A stretch of DNA of 64,000 nucleotides from Parahoeflea halophila (GCF_900220985.1 NZ_OCPC01000004.1:124001-188000); one strand, 5' to 3'. Positions 36,179-46,586 are shown, counted from the stretch's first letter. The notes: generated from the letters alone by a model not told the origin. Numbers and translations: made by a program.

Positions 36179-37720
36179 ATGGTCACTCAAGCGATTGCCG
36201 GTTCAGCGAGAGCTGCGATTGCCTTCATTGTCTCTACCCTGCTGATTTATTCTGTCATCATCGGTTCCATCATCTATCAGGGAATTGGCGACCAGCATGA
36301 GCGGGCAGGGGCAGCGGCGACGGCTGCAGCCAAGGCAGTGACCATTAACACGGGCTGGATTGTCGAGGTTGCCACCCAGGCGCTGAGACGCATGGACCAC
36401 GCCCTTGGCAACGAGGTGCAGCCCAATGTAAATGCGACCCTGAGCAGTCTCAGGGACGCTCTCGAAGGGCTTCCATCCAGCGCTAAGGCCTATATCGTCG
36501 CCGCCGATGGCGAAACCCTATACACCACCGATTCCAATTTTGTCGAAATCGACATTCGCGACCGTGAATATTTTGCCGAACCGGCGGCGGGCAAGCCATT
36601 CTATACATCTTCGCTGCTGATCAGCCGTCTCGATGGCAGCGAGATCTTCACCTTCAGCCGGCGGCTTGAGCGGAAGGGAGTGTTCATTGGAGTGGCGATC
36701 ATCTCCTTCAACGCGGACCTTCTGGGAGACCTGCTTGAATCGTTGGATTTGGGCGCCGGATCCACCATCGCCGTCCTGCGCTCCGACGGAATGCTGGTCG
36801 CGCGTTACCCGCCCGCAGACACATCTCTGGATCTGAGCGGTCACCGACTTTTCACGGAGCTGCTGCCTGCGTCTGACCATGGTGTTTACACAGCACGGTC
36901 ACCGCTTGACGGTGTCCAGCGAATGGTCAGCTATCAGACGGTGCCCGGTACCGAGCTGATTGCTCTGGCGTCCATTTCCACCGCCGAGACCATGTGGCGG
37001 TTCTGGCGCCGTGTCTGGATCTTTCTGCTCATTGTTATTCCGACCACCTTCGCCCTGGCGCTGTGCGCGATCTGGATCATCCGGCTTCTGCAAAAGGATG
37101 ACCGCCGCAAACAGGAGCTGGAAACCGCACTTACCACCAACACGATGCTGTTTCGCGAGATCCATCATCGGGTCAAGAACAACATGCAGTCGATGCAGTC
37201 GCTGGTTCGCATGCAGGATCTTCCCGCCGGCATCAAGACCGACATGCAATTGCGTTTCGCAGCCATGTCGGCTGTGCACGAGCACATGTACAGTCGCGAT
37301 GCCTATGCGGCACTCGAGGCTCCGGCTTTCATTGCTTCGATCACCAAGACGCTGTCACAGGCCTATGGCTCATCGGCACGGCTGATCCTCGACATTGATC
37401 CGCTGTCGGTCAGCCACGAACGTGCAACGCCGCTGGCGCTGCTGGTTACCGAGGTCGTCACAAACGCATTCAAATATGCTGATCTGGACCGTTCTGATTC
37501 GACAATAACCATCAGTCTCAAGGGGTTGTCAGATGACATGTCGCGGCTCCTGATTGCCGACAACGGGCCTGGATTCGATCCTGAAACCGTCAGCAAGAAG
37601 ATGGGAGCCAAGATCATCAAGGCCATGGTTGTACAGCTGGATGGTTCCTACCACTACGAATTTGACAACGGCACCGTGTTTTCAGCCGAGATCAATATCG
37701 GCTTCGTCCCGGTCGTCTGA
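36179..37720 (+). CDS. Membrane sensor histidine kinase (HisKA_2/HWE-like)
   Basis: 513 residues from the ATG at 36179 (AAAGGA upstream). A transmembrane helix at about 12-33 and another at about 281-303 enclose a periplasmic dCache-like sensor domain. The cytosolic part has the HisKA_2 dimerisation box (EIHHRVKNNMQSMQSL, His about 330) and an HATPase domain (NAFKYAD, DNGPGFDP). Such kinases often act in the alphaproteobacterial general stress or light/redox pathways. No response regulator is adjacent, so it is an orphan. Confidence 0.87.
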   Translation: MVTQAIAGSARAAIAFIVSTLLIYSVIIGSIIYQGIGDQHERAGAAATAAAKAVTINTGWIVEVATQALRRMDHALGNEVQPNVNATLSSLRDALEGLPSSAKAYIVAADGETLYTTDSNFVEIDIRDREYFAEPAAGKPFYTSSLLISRLDGSEIFTFSRRLERKGVFIGVAIISFNADLLGDLLESLDLGAGSTIAVLRSDGMLVARYPPADTSLDLSGHRLFTELLPASDHGVYTARSPLDGVQRMVSYQTVPGTELIALASISTAETMWRFWRRVWIFLLIVIPTTFALALCAIWIIRLLQKDDRRKQELETALTTNTMLFREIHHRVKNNMQSMQSLVRMQDLPAGIKTDMQLRFAAMSAVHEHMYSRDAYAALEAPAFIASITKTLSQAYGSSARLILDIDPLSVSHERATPLALLVTEVVTNAFKYADLDRSDSTITISLKGLSDDMSRLLIADNGPGFDPETVSKKMGAKIIKAMVVQLDGSYHYEFDNGTVFSAEINIGFVPVV

Positions 37721-37755
37721 GCAACATCGCTGCTGCCTTCCATAGGTCAGCGACT

Positions 37756-38068
37756 TTACCCCCGCCCGAGTATCCGGCACAGCCGGTCGATGGTGCGCCG
37801 GACTTCCGGCAGCTGACGGTGGTCCTGATGGGTGACGATCCACTGTTCGTGCGCAACTCGGAAATGGGGTCGCCGCGCGCTATATCGATTGTGGCTTCAG
37901 CGGAAACTAAACACCGCAGTGTATCGGCCGGCGTGCAGGCGATGGCATCGATGTTGTCGAGCAAGGCCATGTCGTCCGACAGCGCGACAAACTGTCTACC
38001 CCAATGCCTGGATGATGAGCTGCAAGCTCGCGTGATGCCCGACCCGGTTGCAGCAGAGCAGACTCCGC
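37756..38068 (-). pseudogene. Decayed C-terminal fragment of a LysR-family regulator
   Basis: Three short segments in different frames together resemble the effector-binding end of a LysR protein: a first segment NRVGHHASLQLIIQALG, then SDDMALLDNIDAIACTPADTL, then EQWIVTHQDHRQLPEVRRTI running to a TAA at 37756. At least two frameshifts are needed. The helix-turn-helix half is missing, since yraN begins directly upstream. Recognition is by eye only. Confidence 0.45.
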
Positions 38069-38078
38069 AATGAGCTGG

Positions 38079-38447
38079 TCAGAACGCATCCTCGAGGTGG
38101 GCCGGCCAGGCCCACGGGCTGACCACCACGATGTCATGACGCCAGGACAGGCGCGCAGAATCGATCTGCCGGCTTATGAACACTTCGCCCGCAGCCGCAA
38201 TCCGCCTCTGTGCCGGATAGCGCACGGCATCGACGCCCGCAGCCAGCTCCCGGCGCGCCTTGACTTCGACGAAGGCGACAAGATCGCCCTTGCGCGCCAC
38301 GATGTCGATTTCGCCAACCGGGGTGCGGTACCGTAGCCTCACGATCCGGTAGCCCTTGAGCATCAGCGCAAACGCGGCAAGATACTCCGCGCGCCGGCCC
38401 TTGCGCTCGGAGCGCCGTTTTCGAGCAAGCCTGCCGTCCCCGTTCAC
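38079..38447 (-). CDS. yraN: YraN/UPF0102 nuclease-fold protein
   Basis: 122 residues with the Holliday-junction-resolvase-like fold: EYLAAFALMLKGYRIV, then GEIDIVARKGDLVAFVEVKAR, carrying the Asp and Glu-x-Lys of the nuclease core. The biochemical role is not established. Its start overlaps the rsmI stop (ATGA at 38444-38447), a conserved rhizobial pairing. Confidence 0.92.
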   Translation of the reverse strand: MNGDGRLARKRRSERKGRRAEYLAAFALMLKGYRIVRLRYRTPVGEIDIVARKGDLVAFVEVKARRELAAGVDAVRYPAQRRIAAAGEVFISRQIDSARLSWRHDIVVVSPWAWPAHLEDAF

Positions 38448-39397
38448 GCTCCGCCTTCCGGTGAGGCAGCCTTCATGGCAAGCAGTCGCGCATAAAGCTG
38501 CTTGCGCGGAAGTCCGGTCAACCTGGCTGCTTCCGTTGCAGCCTTTCCGGCTGGCAGATCGGCCGCCAACCGGGTGAGCATTGCGTCGGCATCCTCATTC
38601 GATGGCGCCGGCGTTGTTCCGGGACCGATCACCAGCACGATCTCGCCACGAACTGCCTCGTCTTCGTACTGGACGGCAAGCTCACCCAGCGTGCCGCGGC
38701 GGATCTCCTCGTAGGCCTTGGTAAGTTCCCGGCAGACCGCGGCCGGACGGTCGGCACCTAGGACTTCAGCCGCAGATTTCAGCGAGGCTGCCAGCCGGTT
38801 GGGGCTTTCGAAGAACATCAGCGTCGCCTCGGTGGTCGCAAACCGGCCGTAACGCTCGCGCCGCGCCTTGTCCTTTGTCGGCAGGAAGCCGGCAAACAGG
38901 AACGCATCGCTGGGCAGGCCGGAAGCCACCAGCGCCGCCATCGGCGCCGAGGCCCCCGGGACCGGGATCACCGCAATGCCTGCCTCGATCGCGGTTTGCG
39001 AAATCCGATAGCCGGGGTCTGAGACCAGCGGTGTCCCGGCATCGGAAATCAGTGCCACGCTCCTGCCCGCCTCCAAGGCCTCCATCAGCTTCGGCCCGAC
39101 GCGCTCGGCATTGTGTTCATGGTAGGCATGGGGCCGTGTGGCGATGCCGAAACGGTCAAGCAGCACCCGGCTGACCCTTGTATCCTCGCAGGCGATGATG
39201 TCGGCGCCGGCCAGCGTCTCCAGCCCACGGATGGTCATGTCGCCCAGATTGCCGATCGGCGTGGACACCAGGTAAAGCCCCGGCTCAAGCGGGCGCGCCG
39301 CAATTTCGTGCGCCGCGATGTGAAAGCTCTGCGAAACCGGTACCGCTGCCGTATCCTGTCCGCCGTCGCTTGTGGCACCTGGTTTGCTGCCTCTCAT
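38444..39397 (-). CDS. rsmI: 16S rRNA (cytidine-1402-2'-O)-methyltransferase
   Basis: SAM-dependent 2'-O-methylation of C1402 in the decoding centre. Tetrapyrrole-methylase fold: GLYLVSTPIGNLGDMT, ACEDTRVSRVLLDRF, SDAGTPLVSDPGY and PGASAPMAALV. The 317 residues include an N-terminal extension of about 38 residues that may be real or may reflect a later start. It is the first gene of an rsmI-yraN operon. Confidence 0.95.
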   Translation of the reverse strand: MRGSKPGATSDGGQDTAAVPVSQSFHIAAHEIAARPLEPGLYLVSTPIGNLGDMTIRGLETLAGADIIACEDTRVSRVLLDRFGIATRPHAYHEHNAERVGPKLMEALEAGRSVALISDAGTPLVSDPGYRISQTAIEAGIAVIPVPGASAPMAALVASGLPSDAFLFAGFLPTKDKARRERYGRFATTEATLMFFESPNRLAASLKSAAEVLGADRPAAVCRELTKAYEEIRRGTLGELAVQYEDEAVRGEIVLVIGPGTTPAPSNEDADAMLTRLAADLPAGKAATEAARLTGLPRKQLYARLLAMKAASPEGGA

Positions 39398-39613
39398 GTC
39401 CGCTCCGCTTCTGCACTGCCTGACTGGGATCCAGCTCCGTCAGTTTTGAGTGTCCGGCGGGTTTAGCAGAATTTTGAGTGGGTGCGCGAGAGAGATATGA
39501 TATTGGCACTAGTGAACAGTTTTGGCTTGGCTGAAAAGGCCACGCGCAGGACGCGACCACCGGCATCAGGGATGCCTTCAAGGTCCGGATCTGAAGCAGG
39601 TTGGGGTGAAGAC

Positions 39614-40144
39614 ATGGAGGCAATGCAAGGTGGATGCTTGTGCGGGAGGATCCGGTACGAGGTCTCGAACCAGCCTGCCAGAACCACGATGTGTCACTGC
39701 AGGTTCTGTCAGAAATCCACTGGCGCACCTATATGGTTCAACCCGCCTACGAAGCTGCCAGCTTCTCCCTGATCAAGGGCAGCCCGAAGATATACACGCA
39801 TCTGTCCGAGGGCAGCGGAAAGGCGATCCATATCAATTTCTGCGATACTTGCGGCACCAAGCTTTTTCCAGACATTCGAACGCTTCGAAGGAGCGGTCGG
39901 TGTCTACAGGGGAACACTGGATGAGCCCAACCGTATCCAGATCACTCCTGAAAACTCCAAGCACATTTTCGTGGGCGTAGCGCAGACCGAGACACTGATC
40001 CCGGCTCATACTCCCGTCTTCGTGGAACACGCAGGTCACAACGACGGAACACCGGCTGAGCCCATGGTGTTCGACGCCCCGAAGACAACCGCCGACTTGT
40101 GGCAAGGCCCCAAGTCCGTTTGCGCCCGTGTCCTGCAAGTGTAA
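39614..40144 (+). pseudogene. GFA-family (glutathione-dependent formaldehyde-activating-like) gene with two frameshifts
   Basis: The start at 39614 gives GGCLCGRIRYEV and CHCRFCQKSTGAP, the first zinc motifs. The sequence then continues in another frame (PAYEAASFSLIKGS to NFCDTCGTKLF), and then in a third (TFERFEGAVGVYRGTLDEP to a TAA at 40142-40144). The shifts fall near 39730-39745 and 39865-39880. Put together, the pieces give a complete GFA protein of about 175 residues. It is either recently inactivated or affected by sequencing errors. Confidence 0.8.
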
Positions 40145-40278
40145 GCTTGATCAAGCGGCTGTATTTCAGCGTCCTATGACCACCGCGGCGAGCCAGGCAT
40201 CATTGATGGGGTTCGCTGCTCCTGTCAGGTCTTGACCCGGCGAGATGCCATTGAGGAACAAGGGCTCGGGAGACGTCA

Positions 40279-40497
40279 ATGAGACAATTGCTGCGACAGA
40301 AAGTCATCGGGATCTGCGATGTCAGGATTGCGCGCAGGGGCGACGGTGCCGGGCTGTCCTTTTACGCATCCTTTGCCAACAGGAATGACGATCCGGAACT
40401 GCTGATGGAAGCCACGACTTGGTGGATCAGAACTTACAAGCTGGACCACTTTTGTAAGGCCGCGAAAATGAGGCAGATGCTTCTCGATCATGCCTGA
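40279..40497 (+). CDS. Small conserved protein, possibly DUF6500
   Basis: 72 residues: MRQLLRQKVIGICDVRIAR, GAGLSFYASFANRNDDPEL, then LMEATTWWIRTYKLDHFCKA. The compact, aromatic-rich composition looks like a real folded domain and resembles my recollection of DUF6500; this is not certain. No membrane segment. Function unknown. It stands alone between the GFA remnant and the GGDEF-EAL gene. Confidence 0.6.
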   Translation: MRQLLRQKVIGICDVRIARRGDGAGLSFYASFANRNDDPELLMEATTWWIRTYKLDHFCKAAKMRQMLLDHA

Positions 40498-40723
40498 ATC
40501 TGATTGCATGCACTGAACTCTTGAGACCAAACCTCCAACTGACCACAGGCTCAGTATATCAGGCGCGCGATACCTGAGATGATCCGTAGGACCAGACCGC
40601 GGGCGAACAAGCCACCGGATCGGTGACGGCAACGAGGCGGATTTCTTGTATCCGAACTCGATCAGGAAACTCAATCTTAATATGCACTATGTAGTACTTG
40701 CTAAACAAATCTGTTTCAAAAAA

Positions 40724-42676
40724 ATGGCGTCAGACGTGTTGAAAAAATTGTTGCTGCAGGCAAAGCGCCTGGTCTTGGCTCCATCCCACAATGCTGAGTT
40801 GCTAAAAGCACAGTTTGAGGTCTTCTCGAGCCAGGTCCCATTGATGTACTCCATCGTGCTGGTGAACGCATGGGCGCTGGCCTTCATGTTCAAGTCAGAA
40901 GCGCCGGTATGGCTCTCAGTCTGGATCCCAGCTGGACTTTCCCTGGTGTGCATTCTCCGCCTGCTCGGATGGTGGCGGTCGAGGAAAGTAGTTCCCTCGC
41001 CAGAGACTGCCCGCAAGGCGTTGCTACGGACCAACCAGTTCAGCTTTCTGCTGACCATCGCCCTCGCAACCTGGGCATTGATGTTGTTTCCCTATGGCGA
41101 TTCCTACGCCCGCGGCAATATAGCCTTTTTCGTCGGCATTACCGGTCTGGGTGTCATCATCTGCCTGCAACAATTGCCGTCAGCTGCCTTGATTGTCGCG
41201 GCCGTCATCAACACCGCTTTCGTGGTCTATTTCAGCTCCGCCGGGTTCACCTCCTTTGTGGTAATGTCGGTCAATCTTGCGCTTGTCTCCACCGCCATGT
41301 TGCTGGTGGTCAAAGTGCAGTTCCGGCACTTTGCCGGTGCCGTCAGCGCGCGGACCAAGCTGGAGGCGGCCAACCGCGAGAACGCACGGCTTGCCAATCT
41401 CGACAGCCTGACGGGCCTGCCCAACCGGCGCCAGTTCTTCGCTCATCTCGAAACGGTTTTTGCGGAAGCGGGTAGCAACCGTCTTGCGGTGGGCATCATC
41501 GATCTCGATGGCTTCAAGCCGGTCAACGACCTTTACGGCCACTCGGTTGGGGACAGCCTGCTGTTCGAGGTTGGTCAGCGCCTTTCGGCGCTTGCCGGCA
41601 CCAACACGCATATCTCGCGGCTCGGCGGGGATGAATTCGCCGTAACGGTCACGGAGTGTCCCGGGAACACTGAACTGATGGGCCTTGGCGAGAAGATCTG
41701 CGCGGCATTGCGCAGTCCTTTCGTACTGACCGAGGCGACGGTGCAAATCTCCGGCTCAATCGGTTTTTCCGTCTACCCGGACCTCGCAAGCGACGTCCAC
41801 CAGCTCTACGAAAGAGCCGATTATGCCCTTTACCAAGGCAAGCGCAGCAACCGTGGGCAGGTGCAGGTGTTCACCGCCGAGCACGTTATTGCCATTGAGC
41901 AGAATAACCAGATCGAGCAAGTTCTCAGCCGGGCGGATCTCGAGGCGGAACTGACGGTATTCTTCCAGCCGATCATTGATGTCCGGGAGGAACGAACAGT
42001 GGCGTTCGAGGCTCTGGCGCGCTGGAACAGCCCGGAACTGGGAAGAGTATCGCCGGATGCTTTCATTCCAGTCGCTGAGCGAACTGGCCAGATCGGTACT
42101 CTGACCTGCATATTGCTGAAGAAGGCGCTCGCTGCAGCCGGCGCTTGGCCGGACGACGTTCGGCTCTCGTTCAATCTGTCCACCCACGATATCAGTTCGT
42201 CCGACGGCGTGACGACAATCGTCGGCATCATAATGTCGAGTGGAATTGATCCGCGGCGGCTCGACCTGGAGATCACCGAAACAGCGATGATGTATGATTT
42301 CGTTCAGGCCAAGACGTCCATTGATGTGCTCAAGCTTTTGGGCTGTGGAATTGCCCTTGATGATTTTGGAACGGGGTATTCCAGTCTCAGCCAGTTGCAC
42401 GCTCTGCCGCTGACCAAACTCAAGATCGACCGCAGCTTCGTCTCGGATTTGCACAAGAACCCGGCCAGTTACAAGATTGTCAAATCATTGCTGGCGCTGA
42501 GCCAGGACATGGGGATCGGTTGCGTTGTTGAAGGAATCGAGACCAGTGAGGAGCTCGATGCCTTGAAAAAACTCGGCGGGGTGCTGGTTCAGGGCTATTA
42601 TTATTCGCCCCCGGTTGCCGAGAACGAGACCGGCAAGTTTCTTTCCGAGTCAGACGCGGCCCGAAAGGCGGGATAG
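40724..42676 (+). CDS. Membrane GGDEF-EAL cyclic-di-GMP protein
   Basis: 650 residues from the ATG at 40724; the frame is open to 40646. About six N-terminal membrane helices (residues about 40-215) precede a GGDEF domain with the intact signature RLGGDEFAV, and an EAL domain with FEALARWN, NLSTHDI and DDFGTGYSSL. Both catalytic motifs look intact, so it could make and break cyclic di-GMP, with the membrane part sensing an input. The upstream 220 bp is AT-rich with no other gene. Confidence 0.9.
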   Translation: MASDVLKKLLLQAKRLVLAPSHNAELLKAQFEVFSSQVPLMYSIVLVNAWALAFMFKSEAPVWLSVWIPAGLSLVCILRLLGWWRSRKVVPSPETARKALLRTNQFSFLLTIALATWALMLFPYGDSYARGNIAFFVGITGLGVIICLQQLPSAALIVAAVINTAFVVYFSSAGFTSFVVMSVNLALVSTAMLLVVKVQFRHFAGAVSARTKLEAANRENARLANLDSLTGLPNRRQFFAHLETVFAEAGSNRLAVGIIDLDGFKPVNDLYGHSVGDSLLFEVGQRLSALAGTNTHISRLGGDEFAVTVTECPGNTELMGLGEKICAALRSPFVLTEATVQISGSIGFSVYPDLASDVHQLYERADYALYQGKRSNRGQVQVFTAEHVIAIEQNNQIEQVLSRADLEAELTVFFQPIIDVREERTVAFEALARWNSPELGRVSPDAFIPVAERTGQIGTLTCILLKKALAAAGAWPDDVRLSFNLSTHDISSSDGVTTIVGIIMSSGIDPRRLDLEITETAMMYDFVQAKTSIDVLKLLGCGIALDDFGTGYSSLSQLHALPLTKLKIDRSFVSDLHKNPASYKIVKSLLALSQDMGIGCVVEGIETSEELDALKKLGGVLVQGYYYSPPVAENETGKFLSESDAARKAG

Positions 42677-42706
42677 TCAGGACGGCATGGTAGCCGGCAC
42701 TTACGC

Positions 42707-43927
42707 TCATATAGCCAGATCGGCCACCACGGCGTCTAGCACAAGCATGCCCGCTGGCGTGCAGCGGATCCGGTCCGTGCCCATCTGTTCGATCATGCCG
42801 TGATGAATAAGAAAATCCGTCCGGTCGCGGTCAAGGTCGCGTCCGGACAGTGCGCGCCAGCGCTTGAGATCGATCCCTTCGCGCAGACGCAAGCCCATTA
42901 ACAGCAACTCGTCGGCCTGTTCGGTCGCAGAAAGTTCGCTGGTTTCAATCATGCCATGGCCGTTCTCGGCGACCAGCTTCAGCCATTGCTCCGGTGTCCG
43001 CTCGGTCGCCGTGGCGATCTTGCCGGCTTTGGTCGACAAGCGGCCATGCGCGCCCGGCCCGATGCCGGCATAATCGCCATAACGCCAGTAAGTCAGATTG
43101 TGGCGGCTTTCCGCACCGGGGCGGGCGTGGTTGGAGACTTCATAGGCGGGCAGTCCGTGACGTTCACAGACCTGCCGTGTGAGCTCGTAGAGTTCGGCCG
43201 ACAGCTCTCCGTCGGGCACGATCAGCTTGCCCGCCTTGTGCAGCCCGTAGAACGGCGTGCCTTCCTCGATTGTCAGCTGGTACAGCGACAGGTGATCAGC
43301 AGCCAGCGAGATGGCTTCTTCCAGCTCCGAGGCCCAGGCGTCTGCGGTCTGGTCCGGCCGGGCATAGATCAGGTCGAACGACATGCGCGGAAAGATGTCG
43401 CGCGCCAGTCCGATGGCCTTCAAGGCCTCGGCCCGGTCGTGCAAGCGGCCCAGCCTCTTCAGATCTGCATCATTGAGCGCCTGCACACCCATCGATACCC
43501 GGTTGACGCCGGCCTGCCTGTAACCGCGGAAGCGGCCCGCCTCGACGCTGGAGGGATTGGCTTCGAGCGTGATCTCGATGCCCTCGGGCACCACCCATGC
43601 CGCGCGCACCGCATCGAGAATGGCGCCGACCGTGTCGGGCGACATTAGAGAGGGCGTGCCGCCACCAAAGAAGATACTGGTAACCACCTGAGGCCCCGAC
43701 AGCAATCGCATCGCTGCGATTTCTTGCTGGAAGGCGCTGACATAGGCCTGCTGGTCGATGCCGGCATGCCGCACATGGCTGTTGAAATCGCAATAAGGGC
43801 ATTTGGCGGCACAGAATGGCCAGTGCAGATAGATTCCGAAACCCGGCTTGCCTGTGTCGGGGGCCATGCTGTCCGGAGCTGATCCGCCAGCTGCGAAGTT
43901 CGTGTCGGGGTGCGGGGACGTGTTCAT
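42707..43927 (-). CDS. hemW: Heme chaperone HemW-like radical SAM protein
   Basis: 406 residues. The radical-SAM cluster motif CxxxCxxC is [12 protein letters not shown]. The HNLTYW motif is typical of HemW rather than true HemN, and the extra N-terminal Cys of HemN is missing. Predicted role is heme insertion into respiratory proteins. Its start overlaps the rdgB stop (ATGA at 43924-43927), so it is the last gene of an rph-rdgB-hemW operon. Confidence 0.92.
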   Translation of the reverse strand: MNTSPHPDTNFAAGGSAPDSMAPDTGKPGFGIYLHWPFCAAKCPYCDFNSHVRHAGIDQQAYVSAFQQEIAAMRLLSGPQVVTSIFFGGGTPSLMSPDTVGAILDAVRAAWVVPEGIEITLEANPSSVEAGRFRGYRQAGVNRVSMGVQALNDADLKRLGRLHDRAEALKAIGLARDIFPRMSFDLIYARPDQTADAWASELEEAISLAADHLSLYQLTIEEGTPFYGLHKAGKLIVPDGELSAELYELTRQVCERHGLPAYEVSNHARPGAESRHNLTYWRYGDYAGIGPGAHGRLSTKAGKIATATERTPEQWLKLVAENGHGMIETSELSATEQADELLLMGLRLREGIDLKRWRALSGRDLDRDRTDFLIHHGMIEQMGTDRIRCTPAGMLVLDAVVADLAI

Positions 43928-44577
43928 GTGGCGGCTACACCAAGGCGTTGTTCTGCAAACAGCTTGAAAGCACGCGCCCGGTGCGACAGTGCGGTCGCCT
44001 GCCCGGGCTTCCAGCCATGCTTTTCCTCGGCAGGCATTTCACCGAAAGTTCTTTCGTGGCCGTCGGGTTGGAACACCGGGTCGTAGCCGAAGCCGAGCGA
44101 GCCCCGTGGCGGCCAGACCAGAACCCCATCCGCCTCGCCGCGGTAGAAGCTGACATCGCCGTCAGGCGTCGCCAGGCACAATACGCTGACAAACCGCCCG
44201 GTGCGTTGCGATTCGCTGTCGGCACCCCGAGCCCGCAGACAGTCCTCGACCTTTTGCATGGCGACCTGGAAATCGCGGCTTCCGTCTTCCAAAGTGGCCC
44301 AGTCTGCCGTGTAGACGCCGGGCGCGCCATCAAGCGCATCAACGACCAGGCCGGAATCATCTGACAGTGCGACCAGCCCGGAAGCCTTCGCCGCGGCCAG
44401 CGCCTTGGTTGCGGCGTTGGCCTCGAAGGTGTCGCCGGTCTCGTCCGGTTCGGGCAGGCCGAGTTCGGCCGCCGAGCTGACAGTGACTCCAAGTGGCTCG
44501 CACAGATCGCGGATCTCCGAGATCTTGCCGGTATTGTGGCTGGCGACCAGAAGTTTGGTCAGGGGCGCGTTGGTCAT
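43924..44577 (-). CDS. rdgB: Non-canonical purine NTP pyrophosphatase
   Basis: Hydrolyses ITP, dITP and XTP to cleanse nucleotide pools. The N terminus ([17 protein letters not shown]) and catalytic region ([24 protein letters not shown]) are clear. The open frame reaches 44883, but it reads through rph there; the family start is the ATG at 44577 (217 residues), 5 bp after the rph stop. Confidence 0.95.
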   Translation of the reverse strand: MTNAPLTKLLVASHNTGKISEIRDLCEPLGVTVSSAAELGLPEPDETGDTFEANAATKALAAAKASGLVALSDDSGLVVDALDGAPGVYTADWATLEDGSRDFQVAMQKVEDCLRARGADSESQRTGRFVSVLCLATPDGDVSFYRGEADGVLVWPPRGSLGFGYDPVFQPDGHERTFGEMPAEEKHGWKPGQATALSHRARAFKLFAEQRLGVAAT

Positions 44578-44582
44578 GGCTG

Positions 44583-45308
44583 TTACAGCGGTCCTGCGAC
44601 CACGTCCTTTTGCATGGTAACAAGTTCGGCGATGCCGTTCTTGGCCAGTTCCATGAGCTCCAGCAGCTGCTCCTGGGTGAAGGGCTCGGCCTCCGCAGTG
44701 CCCTGGATTTCGACGATGCCGCCGGATCCCGTCATGACGAAGTTGGCGTCGGTCTCGGCAGCGGAATCCTCGAGATAATCGAGATCGATCACCGGCTGCG
44801 AGGCAAAAATGCCGCACGACACGGCAGCGACGTGATCCTTGAGCACCCGCTCGGTCCGTACCATGGCGCGCGCTTCCATCCACTTGAGGCAGTCATGCAG
44901 CGCGATCCATGCGCCGGTGATCGCCGCGGTCCGTGTGCCGCCATCGGCCTGGATGACATCGCAGTCGACCGTGATCTGGCGTTCGCCCAATTCCTTGAGA
45001 TCGACCACGGCACGCAGCGAGCGGCCGATCAGGCGCTGGATCTCCAGTGTCCGGCCGCCCTGTTTGCCCGCTGTCGCTTCGCGGCGCATGCGGTCACCGG
45101 TCGCGCGCGGCAGCATGCCGTATTCGGCCGTCACCCAACCCTTGCCGCCATTGCGCAGCCACGGCGGAACCCGTTCCTCCAAGCTCGCCGTGCACAACAC
45201 ATGGGTGTCGCCGAACTTGACCAGGCATGAGCCTTCCGCGTGCTTGGACACGTTACGCTCAAAACTGACCGCCCGCATTTTGTCTGTGTTACGACCCGAT
45301 GGGCGCAT
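44583..45308 (-). CDS. rph: Ribonuclease PH
   Basis: Phosphorolytic 3'-5' exoribonuclease trimming tRNA 3' ends. The N terminus [12 protein letters not shown], the phosphate-binding region and [17 protein letters not shown] are typical; 241 residues. Tandem ATGs at 45311 and 45308 follow GGGAG; I use the second, matching homologues. It is divergent from hrcA, a conserved alphaproteobacterial arrangement. Confidence 0.96.
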   Translation of the reverse strand: MRPSGRNTDKMRAVSFERNVSKHAEGSCLVKFGDTHVLCTASLEERVPPWLRNGGKGWVTAEYGMLPRATGDRMRREATAGKQGGRTLEIQRLIGRSLRAVVDLKELGERQITVDCDVIQADGGTRTAAITGAWIALHDCLKWMEARAMVRTERVLKDHVAAVSCGIFASQPVIDLDYLEDSAAETDANFVMTGSGGIVEIQGTAEAEPFTQEQLLELMELAKNGIAELVTMQKDVVAGPL

Positions 45309-45500
45309 CATGTTTCTCCCGTTTTCAAAGTTTGCCGCCTTCTACCGGTGGCAGCTGCATGATGCAAAGAAAAAGCGTCCAGCTGTCGTGAGTGCCCACA
45401 TGCCCGGTCTGCATGACGATGCCTTGCCCCTTTCGCGTTGCTGCGCAACTGCCTATATTCCAGCCGAGGGTATGTCAGAGGCAGCCTGCAGGACATTAAA

Positions 45501-46586
45501 ATGACCATGAACACGCCTTCCGTTTCTGCTGATCTCGTCGGAGCGTTGGACGAGCGCTCGCGCGAGATTTTCCGCGCGCTTGTCGAAAGCTATATGGAAT
45601 CGGGCGACCCGCTCGGCTCGCGCAGCCTGTCGCGCATGTTGCCGATGTCGCTGTCACCGGCCTCGATCCGCAATGTGATGAGCGATCTTGAGGATCTCGG
45701 CCTGATCTATGCGCCGCATGTCAGCGCGGGACGGCTGCCCACCCAGAAGGGGTTGCGCTTCTTTGTCGACGCCTTCATGCAGGTCGGCGATCTGCAGCCT
45801 GAGATGCGCCAGACCATCGAGCGACAGGTTCATTCGGAAGACACCAGCCGCCCGGTTGAAACCCTGCTGACCGAAGCAAGCCAGATGCTGTCGGGCATGA
45901 CCCGCGGGGCGGGGCTCGTCATCGCCGCCAAACAAGATGCTACCATCCGCCATATCGAATTTATCCGGCTTGACCCGAAACGCGCGCTTGTGGTGCTGGT
46001 CGGCGGCAACGACCAGGTCGAGAACCGGATCATGGAGCTGCCCGACGGTGTCACGGCAGGTCAGTTGATCGAAGCGGCCAACTTCCTCAATGCCCACCTG
46101 GCCGGACGCACCATGGGCGAGGTCCGCAGCGAACTCGAACGCATTACCGCCGAAGTCCGCTCCGAGCTCGACCTGCTGTCGCAGGACCTTGTCGAGCGCG
46201 GGCTTGCGGTCTGGGCCGGCAGTCGCGACGGTGCCGGGACCGCACGGCTGATCGTGCGCGGCCGCGGCAACCTGCTCGAAGGCCTGAGCGCCGGCGAGGA
46301 ACTCGACCGGCTCAAGCTGCTGTTCGATGAACTCGAGCGCAAGGAAAGCCTGATCGAACTGATGACGCTTGCAGAAGAGGGATCGGGCGTGCGCATTTTC
46401 ATCGGTTCGGAGAACAAGCTCTTCTCCCTGTCCGGCTCGTCCCTGATTGTGGCGCCCTGGCGCGACGGCGAAGACAAGGTCGTCGGCGCCGTCGGCATCA
46501 TCGGACCGACCCGGCTGAATTATTCACGCATCGTGCCGATGGTCGATTACACCGCCCAGCTGGTTTCACGGCTGGTGCGCAAGTAG
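45501..46586 (+). CDS. hrcA: Heat-inducible transcription repressor HrcA
   Basis: Repressor of groESL-type operons, which binds CIRCE elements when stabilised by GroEL. 361 residues from the ATG at 45501, with AGGA 7 bp upstream. Winged-helix region: GSRSLSRMLPMSLSPASIRNVM; then LGLIYAPHVSAGRLPTQKG. I see no CIRCE inverted repeat upstream of hrcA or grpE here. grpE follows on the same strand after about 200 bp. Confidence 0.95.
   Translation: MTMNTPSVSADLVGALDERSREIFRALVESYMESGDPLGSRSLSRMLPMSLSPASIRNVMSDLEDLGLIYAPHVSAGRLPTQKGLRFFVDAFMQVGDLQPEMRQTIERQVHSEDTSRPVETLLTEASQMLSGMTRGAGLVIAAKQDATIRHIEFIRLDPKRALVVLVGGNDQVENRIMELPDGVTAGQLIEAANFLNAHLAGRTMGEVRSELERITAEVRSELDLLSQDLVERGLAVWAGSRDGAGTARLIVRGRGNLLEGLSAGEELDRLKLLFDELERKESLIELMTLAEEGSGVRIFIGSENKLFSLSGSSLIVAPWRDGEDKVVGAVGIIGPTRLNYSRIVPMVDYTAQLVSRLVRK

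Noticed and set aside
45312-45500. CIRCE operator between rph and hrcA
   Set aside because: No TTAGCACTC-N9-GAGTGCTAA-like repeat is visible here or before grpE.
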